A stretch of 64,000 nucleotides of DNA from an uncultured Carboxylicivirga sp. (GTDB lineage: Bacteria > Bacteroidota > Bacteroidia > Bacteroidales > Marinilabiliaceae), in NCBI GenBank assembly GCA_947503525.1, contig CANNEA010000001.1, forward strand, positions 62,001 to 126,000, read 5' to 3'. Of the stretch, positions 44,178-53,438 are shown piece after piece. Under the pieces are notes generated by a model that was not told the DNA's origin, did no database searches, and worked only from the letters and a program-made list of their open reading frames with translations. The first letter of the stretch is position 1; the number at the start of each line of letters is the position of its first letter. Made by a program: the position numbers and the translations under genes.

Positions 44178-45203
44178 CTAATTAATTGTGTAAAGGTTAA
44201 TTGGTTCATTTTTACCCCTGAGCATAAAACTGCCTTTTTTGCTAAATGTATATTCAGAAGTAATAGTTTGCAAATTTTTAAAATCTTCAGACAAAAGCAA
44301 ATGAGATTTTTGTCGATTACACTCTCCTTGAATTCGAGCTGTTGTATTGACGGTATCTCCTAAGTAAGCTATTTCACGTTTGGTTTTACCAATTTCAGTA
44401 ACGGTAACATTTCCTACATGAATACCTGCTTTAAAGGAAGGAATCACATTGTAAGTACTTTTAAAATACTTTGATTTATTCTGCAAAATATTTGTAAATG
44501 CATAAAATGCTTGGAGGCTATTAATTGCTTCTACACTATTATCTGTTGGCCAAGTTATGATGGCTTCATCACCAACATACTTATATATCTGACCTTTATA
44601 TTTGTTGAAAATTGATAGCTCGTAGAAACAATCCTGTATAAGCTTACTGAACCTAAGGTGTCCCAATTTCTCAGCTATTTTAGTTGAATCCCGGAGATCA
44701 ATAAACATAAATATTCGCCTCTCTTTCCGAGGTTCATAATACTTTCCTGTAATGATATACTTCAACATTCCCTGACCCAAAATAAGACTAATACTCATGG
44801 TGATAGAAATAAGAGCATTAACAATTAAAGAATATATAGTGCCAAATACAACTGTTGGTGACGTCATGAATAGCACAAAAGACTTAGGAAATGCCTCGTA
44901 ATTAAAAGATCGAACTACGAAAAAAAGGATGGTAACAATCACTAGGGCAATTATTAATTGAGTTAACAAGGCAACACCCAAAAGTTGGTAAAACTTTACC
45001 CTTTGTGTTAGATAACTAGTAATGAAATAAAAAAGAGTTCCATATAAAAATCCTTGAAACAACCAGGATGTAGTAAAGAAAGCTAAGCGTTCGGTCGATA
45101 TATACTCACCTACCTCAATAGTGGATATACGAATAAGATACCAAACAATGCTGGCAACAAACCACCCTATTAGGTATGTACGTAGTATATATTTATAACC
45201 CAT
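44178..45203 (-). CDS. membrane class III adenylate cyclase
   Basis: A 341-residue integral-membrane cyclase. The N-terminal part (about 1-150) has about five hydrophobic helices. The catalytic domain (about 163-340) shows metal ligands Asp169 (FIDLRDST) and Asp212 (KYVGDEAIITW), with Lys208, plus the substrate/transition-state part AYLGDTVNTTARIQG (Asn286, Arg290). Lys208 with Asp283 favours ATP over GTP. The start at 45203 follows the channel stop; an in-frame ATG at 45254 would overlap it. It probably makes cAMP and is coupled with the potassium channel and efflux genes; the regulatory signal is unknown. Confidence 0.85.
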   Translation of the reverse strand: MGYKYILRTYLIGWFVASIVWYLIRISTIEVGEYISTERLAFFTTSWLFQGFLYGTLFYFITSYLTQRVKFYQLLGVALLTQLIIALVIVTILFFVVRSFNYEAFPKSFVLFMTSPTVVFGTIYSLIVNALISITMSISLILGQGMLKYIITGKYYEPRKERRIFMFIDLRDSTKIAEKLGHLRFSKLIQDCFYELSIFNKYKGQIYKYVGDEAIITWPTDNSVEAINSLQAFYAFTNILQNKSKYFKSTYNVIPSFKAGIHVGNVTVTEIGKTKREIAYLGDTVNTTARIQGECNRQKSHLLLSEDFKNLQTITSEYTFSKKGSFMLRGKNEPINLYTIN

Positions 45204-45210
45204 ACCGCAA

Positions 45211-45894
45211 TTAATTTTCTTTATTAGTAGAGTCGACCTGATTTTGGTTAACAAATTTACCTACAACAATAGCAGTAACTATAACTAAATAAAATTGGCC
45301 GATTAAACCAATTACAATAGTAGCCTTTTGTGCCAAATGCGTAGTTGGTAATATATCTCCATACCCAATGGTCATTAAAGTAATGTAACTATAATACATT
45401 AAGCGTTCTGTTATTGAGTTTTCTGCATCAGCTAATGAATCGATTCCTGAAAATGAATACGGATGAATTAATTCGATACTTATACAAAGGAAGAATCCGA
45501 TTAATCCAAGAGAAATAAACCCACTTATAACGCCAATAATGACATTTTTATTAACGACTTTGGCAAGCCATATCTGCCTTATAATATTATAGCTTACTAC
45601 CAGATGAAATACGAACAACACGGCTATTTTTAAATAGTTAAAAATATTAGTCTCCTCATTCCAACTCGCAAAAGCGAAAACACCTCCAATAATAATTAGA
45701 ACGAAAGCAAATACTTTAATACTACCAGCCTCTTGTTTACCAACAAATTGAGTCCCTGCAACAATATTTAAATAGAACAACACTGGGGAAAGAAAAATAA
45801 ACACATTTGCAGGTATAATTAGTGAGCCAAAAAGAATTGCAATTTGGCTCACTAAAAATATTTCAAATCTATATTTATATAATAAATGCCACAT
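45211..45894 (-). CDS. potassium channel (Ion_trans_2 family)
   Basis: A 227-residue inner-membrane channel with about six hydrophobic helices and a single pore loop bearing the K+ selectivity filter TIGYGD (175-180), followed by the inner helix to about 213. There is no S4-like arginine ladder, no RCK domain and no cyclic-nucleotide-binding domain, so the gating is unclear. It lies 8 bases after the RND permease gene and 7 bases before the cyclase start, an arrangement that suggests the two membrane proteins act together. Confidence 0.9.
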   Translation of the reverse strand: MWHLLYKYRFEIFLVSQIAILFGSLIIPANVFIFLSPVLFYLNIVAGTQFVGKQEAGSIKVFAFVLIIIGGVFAFASWNEETNIFNYLKIAVLFVFHLVVSYNIIRQIWLAKVVNKNVIIGVISGFISLGLIGFFLCISIELIHPYSFSGIDSLADAENSITERLMYYSYITLMTIGYGDILPTTHLAQKATIVIGLIGQFYLVIVTAIVVGKFVNQNQVDSTNKEN

Positions 45895-45902
45895 CTAGTT
45901 AA

Positions 45903-48900
45903 TTACTCTTGATATACGTAACCTTTAAAACTGACTTTGTACAGAACACTATAAAAGGTAGGAATAAATAGTAGCGTAACAATTGTACCAAAAAGTAATC
46001 CAACCATAATTGTGACAGCCATTGGCTCCCAAATGGCACCTCCTCCAAGGTAAAGTGGAACTAATCCGAGCACAGTGGTAAATGTTGCTAATACAATAGG
46101 TCTGAATCGTTGTAAACAGGCTGTTACTATTGCATCTTGACGACTTCTACCAGATTCATTTTCCTCTATTTCAATCCTATCAACCAATACAATGGCATTA
46201 TTTATTACAATACCTGCCAAGGAGATAATACCAAGAAAGGCCATAAACCCAAATGGTACATTAAACACTAATAACCCTAGCACCATGCCTATAACACCCA
46301 TTGGGATGGTAAGCACAATCATTGTCATTTTACGGAATGAGTTAAACTGAATTATAAGCAACATCACAATGATAAATGCTGATAAGGGAAGATAGTTGGC
46401 CACTGCCCCCATATTTTCAGCACTACTTGCAGCATCTCCGCCTAATGTATAGGAGTAGCCTTCTCCCCATGATTCTTTCTGCTCTTCGAGCCAAGGCGTT
46501 AATAAAGTGGTAATTTCATTCGCATTTCCTTCTTCAGTAAGCTCACTTTGTACATTAATCGTCTTGGTTAAATTCAGTCGCTTTATTTTTGAATATTGCC
46601 ACCTAGGTAATATTTTAGCTACTTGAATTAAGGGAACACTTTTACCGGAATTTTGGCCAAATACATTAATGGTCTCCAACGATGCCAAGGATTGCTCATT
46701 ACTACTAGCCCCTAATAAAACGATTGGAATTGATTTGTCATTTTCGCGATACTCTCCAGCATTAAAACCATCTAAAACCGTTTGTAAAGAAGTGGCAATA
46801 TCCTGATTGGTTACTCCTGCTAACTGAGCTTTACGCTGATCTATTTCTATCACAAATTTCTTGCCCTTAGGCCCCCAGTCATCTTTAATATTTTTGGTTC
46901 CTTTAAGAGTGAAAAGTTTTTCTTTTATAGCTGATGATATGCTAGCTAATTTATCAGGATCTTCACCTGAAACTTTAATTTCAACAGGCGTTCCTCCTCC
47001 TCCTGATCCTAATAAGCCCACTTTTATGTCGGCATTAGGGAAAGAATTAAAACAATAACGGTCAAGTTTAGAAACTAAAGTTGTATTAACCAGAAAGTGA
47101 GATGTGTTGACCAAAATATGAGCATAATTCGAATTTGGCTCATCGGCATTGTATCCTAAATCATAGGCAGAAGGACCTTCACCAATATAACTTGACCAGT
47201 CGACAATACCATCTGGTTTGTTTTCATTAACCAATAAGCTATCTTGTATGTACTTTTCGATGGCTAAAACAGTGGTTGTAGTTCTTTCTATTTTAGTGCC
47301 TTGCGGCAAATTAATATCAATGGTTATCATGTTTCTGTCGCTATCCGGAAAGAATAGAACTTTTAGAAAAGTAAATCCAAATAAGGATAGGAAGAATAAA
47401 CCAAGGATGCCAAACAACACCGTTTTTCGCCATGATAAGGACCACAATATTAATTGTCTATACCGATTTTTCATACCATCAATCATACGGTCCAAGAAGC
47501 CTTTCTTCTTATTTGAATTCTTTCCGATTTTAAGAAAAAACACACAAAATAAGGTAATGATGCTAAGTGAAATTATCCAAGAAGATACTAGTGCTATGGT
47601 TATTACAACAAAAATAGGTCCCATGATATCACCCATAACAGATTCTGCCATATAAAAAGCTAGAAAGGCAGCAGATGTTGTTAATGTTGATATGAGAAGA
47701 GGCTTAATTAACTCCGAAGCCGATTCGATGGCAGCTTGTTTCACTTCTATTCCTTCCTCCATTTTAACCATAATAGACTCTGCCACCACTATGGCATTAT
47801 CAACCATCATACCCAATGCCATAATTAGAGCTGCTAGGGTGATTTGATTCAAACCAAGATCCATTAAACCCATAATCATTAAGGTTGTAATGGTTACAAT
47901 TGGTATTAAACTGGCAATAACCATACCTGTTCTAAAGCCAAGAAAGATGAGCATGACAGCTAAAACAATTCCGATGGCCTGAAGAAGGTTATTCATAAAA
48001 TCACCAATCTTCACATCGATGTAAGTATCAATTGAAGCTAGTCTTGAAACAGTTAAACCCACGGGTAGAGATCGTTCATACTTATCTAAAACAACATCAA
48101 TTTCCTCCCCCAGTTTAATAATATTTCTGCCTTCTTTTAACGAAACATGAAGGGATAAACCTTCTCTTCCATTAATGCGAACAATTTGTTCGGGCGGATA
48201 AATGTATCCATGCTCGATTATCGTAATATCTTCTAATGCCACCACAGAACTGCTCTGGCCTATTGGGATAAGCATACCCTTAATATCCGCAATAGAATTA
48301 AAATTACCCGTAGGTTCAAGAATAATACGTTCGTCTTCTATACTAATTTCCCCACCAGAGTTTAAGATATTAGTACTACTTATAATCCCTTGCAGGCTAT
48401 TTGATGTGAGCCCATATTTTTTGAGTTTAGCATTGTCAAATTTAATAAATACACGTTCGTCTTGTGCCCCATTAATCTCTACTTTCGCGGCATCATCAAG
48501 TTTAATTAAGTCATTCCTTAACTTATCTGCTTCCTCTTTTACCTCCTTGTAAGAAAATCCATCACTAGTTATACCTACCGCAATTCCAAATACTTCACCA
48601 ATTCCATCATCACGAAGCTGAGGATACACATTTTTAGGTAGACCTTGGATGGCGTCAATTTTTCGTCGTAAACGATCCCATACTGGCTGGAGCTCTTCAG
48701 GAGCTACTTCCATTTTTAGCTCAACATTAACAACAGAAAGGCCAGTTCTGGATGTGCTCGTGACTTCTTTTAATTCAGGCAATTCCTGAGCAATTTTTTC
48801 AATCTTATCAGTTACCAGTTCTTCAACCCGTTCTGGGCTAGCTCCTGGAAAAGATGAAACAATAGAAGCAACTCTTACTGTATATGGAGGCATGCTATCA

Positions 48901-49001
48901 CGTGATAATGATTGATAAAAAATAATTCCCATCACCATCACAACCATTAATATACTTAGCACTACTCTGTTTCTTTCTATAGAGAATCTAGCAAAATTCA
49001 T
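45903..49001 (-). CDS. RND-family efflux pump permease
   Basis: A 1032-residue AcrB/MexB-like permease, a proton-driven trimeric pump of the inner membrane. It has twelve membrane helices in two halves with large periplasmic loops; TM4 carries Asp within MALGMMVDNAIVVAES and TM10 the matching SLAGIVINNAIVLVDRI. It starts 20 bases after the membrane-fusion protein gene. The TM4 motif VDNA (one Asp, not the DD of AcrB) is common in environmental members. The substrate class (drugs, lipids or metals) cannot be read with confidence. Confidence 0.93.
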   Translation of the reverse strand: MNFARFSIERNRVVLSILMVVMVMGIIFYQSLSRDSMPPYTVRVASIVSSFPGASPERVEELVTDKIEKIAQELPELKEVTSTSRTGLSVVNVELKMEVAPEELQPVWDRLRRKIDAIQGLPKNVYPQLRDDGIGEVFGIAVGITSDGFSYKEVKEEADKLRNDLIKLDDAAKVEINGAQDERVFIKFDNAKLKKYGLTSNSLQGIISSTNILNSGGEISIEDERIILEPTGNFNSIADIKGMLIPIGQSSSVVALEDITIIEHGYIYPPEQIVRINGREGLSLHVSLKEGRNIIKLGEEIDVVLDKYERSLPVGLTVSRLASIDTYIDVKIGDFMNNLLQAIGIVLAVMLIFLGFRTGMVIASLIPIVTITTLMIMGLMDLGLNQITLAALIMALGMMVDNAIVVAESIMVKMEEGIEVKQAAIESASELIKPLLISTLTTSAAFLAFYMAESVMGDIMGPIFVVITIALVSSWIISLSIITLFCVFFLKIGKNSNKKKGFLDRMIDGMKNRYRQLILWSLSWRKTVLFGILGLFFLSLFGFTFLKVLFFPDSDRNMITIDINLPQGTKIERTTTTVLAIEKYIQDSLLVNENKPDGIVDWSSYIGEGPSAYDLGYNADEPNSNYAHILVNTSHFLVNTTLVSKLDRYCFNSFPNADIKVGLLGSGGGGTPVEIKVSGEDPDKLASISSAIKEKLFTLKGTKNIKDDWGPKGKKFVIEIDQRKAQLAGVTNQDIATSLQTVLDGFNAGEYRENDKSIPIVLLGASSNEQSLASLETINVFGQNSGKSVPLIQVAKILPRWQYSKIKRLNLTKTINVQSELTEEGNANEITTLLTPWLEEQKESWGEGYSYTLGGDAASSAENMGAVANYLPLSAFIIVMLLIIQFNSFRKMTMIVLTIPMGVIGMVLGLLVFNVPFGFMAFLGIISLAGIVINNAIVLVDRIEIEENESGRSRQDAIVTACLQRFRPIVLATFTTVLGLVPLYLGGGAIWEPMAVTIMVGLLFGTIVTLLFIPTFYSVLYKVSFKGYVYQE

Positions 49002-49021
49002 AATTTTCTGTTTAATAGAGA

Positions 49022-50113
49022 TTATTGTAATTTTACTTTTTGTTTATCTAACAGTGTTTGTAACCCAGCGGTAGCAATCAGTTGCCCTTCACTTAGCCCA
49101 CTTAAAACAACAAAACCATCATTGGTTAACTCACCTAATACAATGGTTTGTTTTTTTATCACACCAAACTTATTATCTGATGATTCAATAAGCATTACAA
49201 AATTACCACTACCATCTTCTCCTACAGCCTTAACTGGCACAACCAACTGGTTAGAAGAATCTTTAGTGTTTGAACCAAAAGTAAAGATAACATTTGCAAC
49301 CATACCAGGTTTAATAGCTTCGCCTGGACTTGGTATATCAATTTTAACTGGAAAAGTTGATGTGTTGGCATCTACAATTGGAGAAATCTCTATTACGTTA
49401 CCAGCAAATTCCTTACCTTCAATTGAAGATAGATTCACTTTAGTATTCATTCCAATAGACACCTTATTAATTACATTTTCAGGTAATCCTACTAACACAT
49501 TAACATCATCTCCTGCGTTTAAAACAGCAACTACTTGGCCTGAACCCACAGTTTCATTAAGGCTAATATCAACTGATGCTAACACGCCATTTTTTGGAGC
49601 GTAAATGTAACCATAGTTAATCTGTGATTGGTCTATCTCCTTTTTTCGTTTAGCAGATTCATGTTTGTCAAGTGCACTCTGAAATGCATTTTTCGCAGTT
49701 TCGTAATCACTTAACGAATGGCTACCCTTTTCATAAAGAGCTTTACTTCTTTCAAGACTCGATTTGGCAGTATTCATTGCCGATTGTGCACTTTTAAGAG
49801 CAGATACAGATTGTTCATAGGCTAACTGTGCTTGCACATTATCTAAACGCATCAGCAAGTCACCTTTTTTTACTCTTTGTCCTACTTTTGCTTTCAAAAC
49901 CGATATTATCCCACTACTTCTAAAGCTTAATTCTATTTCATTGCTGGCAGAAGCAACTCCGCTATAACTCCTTACTTTTTCAGCATTCAGTTTACTAACA
50001 ACCTCGTAACGTACTGGTTTAATTACTTCTTCTTTTTTCTCTTCTTTACTTTTACAGGCACTTAAAATAGATAGGCTAATTAAAACGGCAAGAGAGTGAT
50101 TTAAATATTTCAT
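49022..50113 (-). CDS. RND efflux membrane-fusion lipoprotein
   Basis: A 363-residue periplasmic adaptor with a lipoprotein signal (LSILSACKSK). It has the first half-lipoyl domain (about 55-95, AKVGQRVKKGDLLMRLDN), an alpha-helical hairpin (about 95-155), the second half-lipoyl part (IYAPKNGVLASVDISLNETVGSG), a beta-barrel and a C-terminal domain ending GLQTLLDKQKVKLQ. It connects the RND pump with the TolC-like protein; both are encoded adjacently. Confidence 0.93.
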   Translation of the reverse strand: MKYLNHSLAVLISLSILSACKSKEEKKEEVIKPVRYEVVSKLNAEKVRSYSGVASASNEIELSFRSSGIISVLKAKVGQRVKKGDLLMRLDNVQAQLAYEQSVSALKSAQSAMNTAKSSLERSKALYEKGSHSLSDYETAKNAFQSALDKHESAKRKKEIDQSQINYGYIYAPKNGVLASVDISLNETVGSGQVVAVLNAGDDVNVLVGLPENVINKVSIGMNTKVNLSSIEGKEFAGNVIEISPIVDANTSTFPVKIDIPSPGEAIKPGMVANVIFTFGSNTKDSSNQLVVPVKAVGEDGSGNFVMLIESSDNKFGVIKKQTIVLGELTNDGFVVLSGLSEGQLIATAGLQTLLDKQKVKLQ

Positions 50114-50125
50114 GTTGAGTTTTTT

Positions 50126-52462
50126 TTAATTGACACTTATTACATATTGCTTTGCACGTAACATAAAATCTTCATTTTCTATGTCAGTATTCATATCAAA
50201 GTAATTGCCTAATAATCGTTGCAACTTCATTAATACGATTCGAAAGTTATACTGGGCTGTTGAGTTGGCCAATTGTGCTTTAAAAAAATTACTTTGTGCA
50301 TCAATCAGCTGTATAACAGGTATTGCTCCATTTTGATATTCATTCTGTGATAATTCAAGGCTCTCCTTTGAAAAATCCAGATCAACCTTTGAAATTTCAA
50401 TGTTGGTTATTTCATTAATTAGATCTAGTACAATGTCATTAATACTTCTCTCAATGCTCAATTCAATATCTTCTCTTTGAAGTTGTAATTGACCTTCTTG
50501 AATTACAGCTGTTTGCCGATTAATGTTTCGTGTGTTTTGCTGAAACACTGGTAGTGAGATATTTAACCCTACATTGTATGAGCCATCAGGCATTACAGGA
50601 TAACCGGTTGGCACATCAGTACCAGCGCCTGACTTGGAAAAAGTATAATTATATTGACCTTGTAATGCTAGGGTAGGGATAAAACGCCCCTTGTCATTTA
50701 AACGATAGCTACGTTTAGCAACATCAATATTATAGCCGATATTTTTAAGCTCTGGGGCATTTCGTTTTGCTTCATCAATAAAAAATTGAGTTAATGCCGT
50801 TTGTTGAATTGGATCATCTAATGCCTCAAGTAAGTATTGATAACTATTTTTGTCCGTTAGTACATTCGTTATAATATTTTCATTTATATCAACATCCTCT
50901 GTTATGGGTAAATTTAACAACTCATTAATCTGATAATAAGCTTGACTAAGTGAGTTTCGCGCCTCAATCAAACTTTGAGTGTTTTGTGCCAATTGGCTTC
51001 TAAAACGTAAAACATCAGACTTACCTGATGCGCCTAATTCTAAATTTTGATTGGCAATATCTAGGTTCTGCTTTGTCATTTGAAGATTCTTGTTTTGAAT
51101 GCTCAAATTTGTTTTAAGAATTAGTGTATTATAGTAGGCAATGGATGCATTTAATAAAGCATCTAATTGAATCGCATTAAAGCTTTCTTTTTGTGAAGCC
51201 AACAAACTTTTTTGAATATCAATGTTCGCTGACGCCTGTTCTGAATAAATTACTTGATTTAGACCTACGTTTCCAGCAGTAGAAAATTCTGGATTTTGAC
51301 CATTTGAGATTTTAGCAACTTCAGGATCAAGATATGCACCATTGGCATTAGCACTAAGATCAGGTAAATATTGGCTTTTGGAACTTTTTACATCTTGTTC
51401 ACTTAGCTTTATATTTTGTCTTTCTACATCAACGCTAAGGTTTCGCTCAACTACACCATTCATTATATCCAACATTGAATAGCTATTTGCTAATTCCGAT
51501 GATCCACTTCCCTCAATGAGATTAACTTTGGCCAACATACTGTTTTTGACTGTAAAGTCTATATCATCGGCAGTACTCATATTAATAGATAATTGTTTTT
51601 TGTAGTTGATGTGTAAAGGAAGCTCTGACGCATTTGTTCCACTGTTTATTGCCTCAACATTAAGGGCAACTCGTCGAAATATTTGGTCAAAATTGATTCC
51701 AGGTTGATTACTTGCCAACACTCCTCTTTCAACGTCCTTAATACCATACCCAGATAAGGATGGTATTTTCTTATCATTAACCCCCTCAATTAACAATTCC
51801 ACGGACTTAGAAGACAAACTATTATAAGATGCTAGATAGATGGCATCAATATCATTTGTAAGAGTATTAATATTACTTTGCGCATTGATGGCTATTAGTT
51901 TATATTCTTGGTTTCTACCTTCAAAATATTGATCAAATAAATCTTTAATGGGTAACAGTTTAAGCAGGTATTCGTCTATCAAAACCCCAATTCTTTCATA
52001 ATTTGTTATTGAAAGAAAAGCATCCATATCATCCTTATAAGAAAAAGGTGTTATGAGATATGTTAAGTTGTTAATATTTGATTTAACCTGATCCTTAGGA
52101 ACATCAACAAAATCATTATTTATGGCACCTACAACAATAGTCGGTTTAGGGTAATCTTTTCTCTTGTGTAGCATTAAGGTGTTAACAACTCCAAATGAAA
52201 TAACAATATCTGTTTCGCTCGCAAGAAGTTTATTGTAATTAGATTCCGCAACAGAAAGATCTTGATTATTGTATAAAACCTTCTTAAAATCAATTCTTGT
52301 TTCATTGCCAACCAAAGCGGTAATATTACTTTTTAGTTGTTGCAGATACAATTCTGAATCAGAATTCTGATGTTCGTCGAGAATTCCAATCGATAGTGTT
52401 TTTTGAGCGTAACTAGTAAAAACTAATCCTGCCAATAAAACCAGTAAAAAGAATTTCTTCAT
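50126..52462 (-). CDS. chimeric TolC-like outer-membrane protein with N-terminal ABC-type substrate-binding domain
   Basis: A 778-residue fusion with a signal peptide (KKFFLLVLLAGLVFTSYAQ). Residues about 20-320 read like an ABC_sub_bind-type periplasmic binding protein: SIGILDEHQNSDSE at the N-terminus, DIVISFGVVNTLML, KPTIVVGAI, YERIGVLIDEYLLKLL, IDAIYLASYNSL. Residues about 335-770 are two TolC/OEP repeats (ERQNIKLSEQDVKSSKSQYLPDLSANANG; then the FIDEAKRNAPELKNIGYN repeat). Ordinary TolC proteins are about 430-500 residues, so the roughly 300 extra residues are a real domain. The periplasmic domain could sense or gate substrates. It is coupled with the regulator upstream (3-base gap). Confidence 0.85.
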   Translation of the reverse strand: MKKFFLLVLLAGLVFTSYAQKTLSIGILDEHQNSDSELYLQQLKSNITALVGNETRIDFKKVLYNNQDLSVAESNYNKLLASETDIVISFGVVNTLMLHKRKDYPKPTIVVGAINNDFVDVPKDQVKSNINNLTYLITPFSYKDDMDAFLSITNYERIGVLIDEYLLKLLPIKDLFDQYFEGRNQEYKLIAINAQSNINTLTNDIDAIYLASYNSLSSKSVELLIEGVNDKKIPSLSGYGIKDVERGVLASNQPGINFDQIFRRVALNVEAINSGTNASELPLHINYKKQLSINMSTADDIDFTVKNSMLAKVNLIEGSGSSELANSYSMLDIMNGVVERNLSVDVERQNIKLSEQDVKSSKSQYLPDLSANANGAYLDPEVAKISNGQNPEFSTAGNVGLNQVIYSEQASANIDIQKSLLASQKESFNAIQLDALLNASIAYYNTLILKTNLSIQNKNLQMTKQNLDIANQNLELGASGKSDVLRFRSQLAQNTQSLIEARNSLSQAYYQINELLNLPITEDVDINENIITNVLTDKNSYQYLLEALDDPIQQTALTQFFIDEAKRNAPELKNIGYNIDVAKRSYRLNDKGRFIPTLALQGQYNYTFSKSGAGTDVPTGYPVMPDGSYNVGLNISLPVFQQNTRNINRQTAVIQEGQLQLQREDIELSIERSINDIVLDLINEITNIEISKVDLDFSKESLELSQNEYQNGAIPVIQLIDAQSNFFKAQLANSTAQYNFRIVLMKLQRLLGNYFDMNTDIENEDFMLRAKQYVISVN

Positions 52463-52465
52463 AGT

Positions 52466-52933
52466 TTAATTATTAAAATATTTTTCCATTTTTTCATCTA
52501 CCACAGCCAAGACATCAGCATTAAATGCAATAGAGTTTTCAATAAATTTATTCAGTTCCAAATTTTCATTTGATCTCATATCCAAACAAGTTTTCAATAA
52601 TAAATCTTGCTCTCTATAATTAGAAATGACCATTCTAATAAAATGCTTTATTCCATTTGTATCTAGATAGAACAATCGCTTCCGGCTATGTTCCTTAGAA
52701 ACAACAAACGAAATTCGCTTTAAATTTTGCAAGAGCTTCAATGTCTTACTAACGGCACCTTTACTTGCACCAACTTGTTCCATTATTTCTTCAAAACTGA
52801 AATATTTTTGATCTGAAACATAAAATAAACCCATAATTTTACCAGTCAGCGGAGGTAAACCATCAAGTTCATATGCTTTTGCAAAGTTGATTAACAATTC
52901 ATGTTTTTCCTTCATACATTCCCGAATTACCAT
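52466..52933 (-). CDS. GbsR/MarR-family transcriptional regulator
   Basis: A 155-residue winged-helix regulator (MKEKHELLINFAKAYELDGLPPLTGK, then FEEIMEQVGASKGAVSKTLKLL as the recognition helix-turn-helix, and SKEHSRKRLFYL as wing). It matches GbsR-type MarR members that control efflux pumps in Bacteroidota. It heads the operon, and a palindrome overlapping its -7 box suggests autoregulation. An alternative start at 52915 (MKEKHELL) aligns slightly better with the family. Confidence 0.88.
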   Translation of the reverse strand: MVIRECMKEKHELLINFAKAYELDGLPPLTGKIMGLFYVSDQKYFSFEEIMEQVGASKGAVSKTLKLLQNLKRISFVVSKEHSRKRLFYLDTNGIKHFIRMVISNYREQDLLLKTCLDMRSNENLELNKFIENSIAFNADVLAVVDEKMEKYFNN

Positions 52934-52941
52934 TAGAAAAT

Positions 52942-52967
52942 CTTTGTTTCCCTAATTGGAAACAAAG
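52942..52967. promoter_or_regulatory. palindromic operator of the efflux operon
   Basis: A perfect inverted repeat, CTTTGTTTCC (52942-52951), 6-base spacer CTAATT, GGAAACAAAG (52958-52967). It lies 9 bases before the regulator's longest start and overlaps the -7 box, as expected for a MarR/GbsR dimer that represses its own operon. The binding protein is inferred. Confidence 0.7.
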
Positions 52968-52970
52968 GTA
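52963..52970 (-). promoter_or_regulatory. -7 box of the efflux operon
   Basis: TACCTTTG on the minus strand, matching TAnnTTTG. The box shares 5 bases with the right arm of the palindrome, so a bound repressor would block it. No clear -33 element. Confidence 0.5.
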
Positions 52971-53438
52971 AGTCAAAATTTGTTTTGTACTAATGAAATT
53001 ATTGGAAAGCTATAATTCTTGCCAGATTTGTTATTGTTTTAATCTGCGATTCTTGAATGTTCATATTTTTTTAAAGAAAACCTCCATTGCTTGCTATTCA
53101 CTATACTACTTTTAAAATTCAAGTGTTTTAATTAAAGGTTAATCCCAGAATGATATTTCCGTGGCGTTAATGTTCATTTCACTTTATACTTCTGCCATTT
53201 CGCGTACCGATTTTTTAACTTGACCTATTTTTAATATTGAGTTGTTACATCTTGGCTTATTTTTGTCCCAAATAGTTCATTTGTGCTGAAAGTGTATTTA
53301 TAAAGATTAAATGAAATATTAAGAAATTGTTATTTTGCAAAAATGACTAATAGTATTCAATTGCATTAAGCTTTTGGATTGTTTGAATAATATTTATCAC
53401 TAATTAATAATTGAGACTAATATTTAAAATATTAAATT
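52971..53438. other. intergenic region upstream of the 7TM-AraC gene
   Basis: About 470 AT-rich bases with no coding or RNA signal that I can support. The leftward efflux operon and the rightward AraC gene diverge from here. Confidence 0.4.

Noticed and set aside
45211-45894. Cyclic-nucleotide-gated channel
   Set aside because: No C-terminal cyclic-nucleotide-binding domain follows the pore helix, so direct cAMP gating is not supported despite the neighbouring cyclase.
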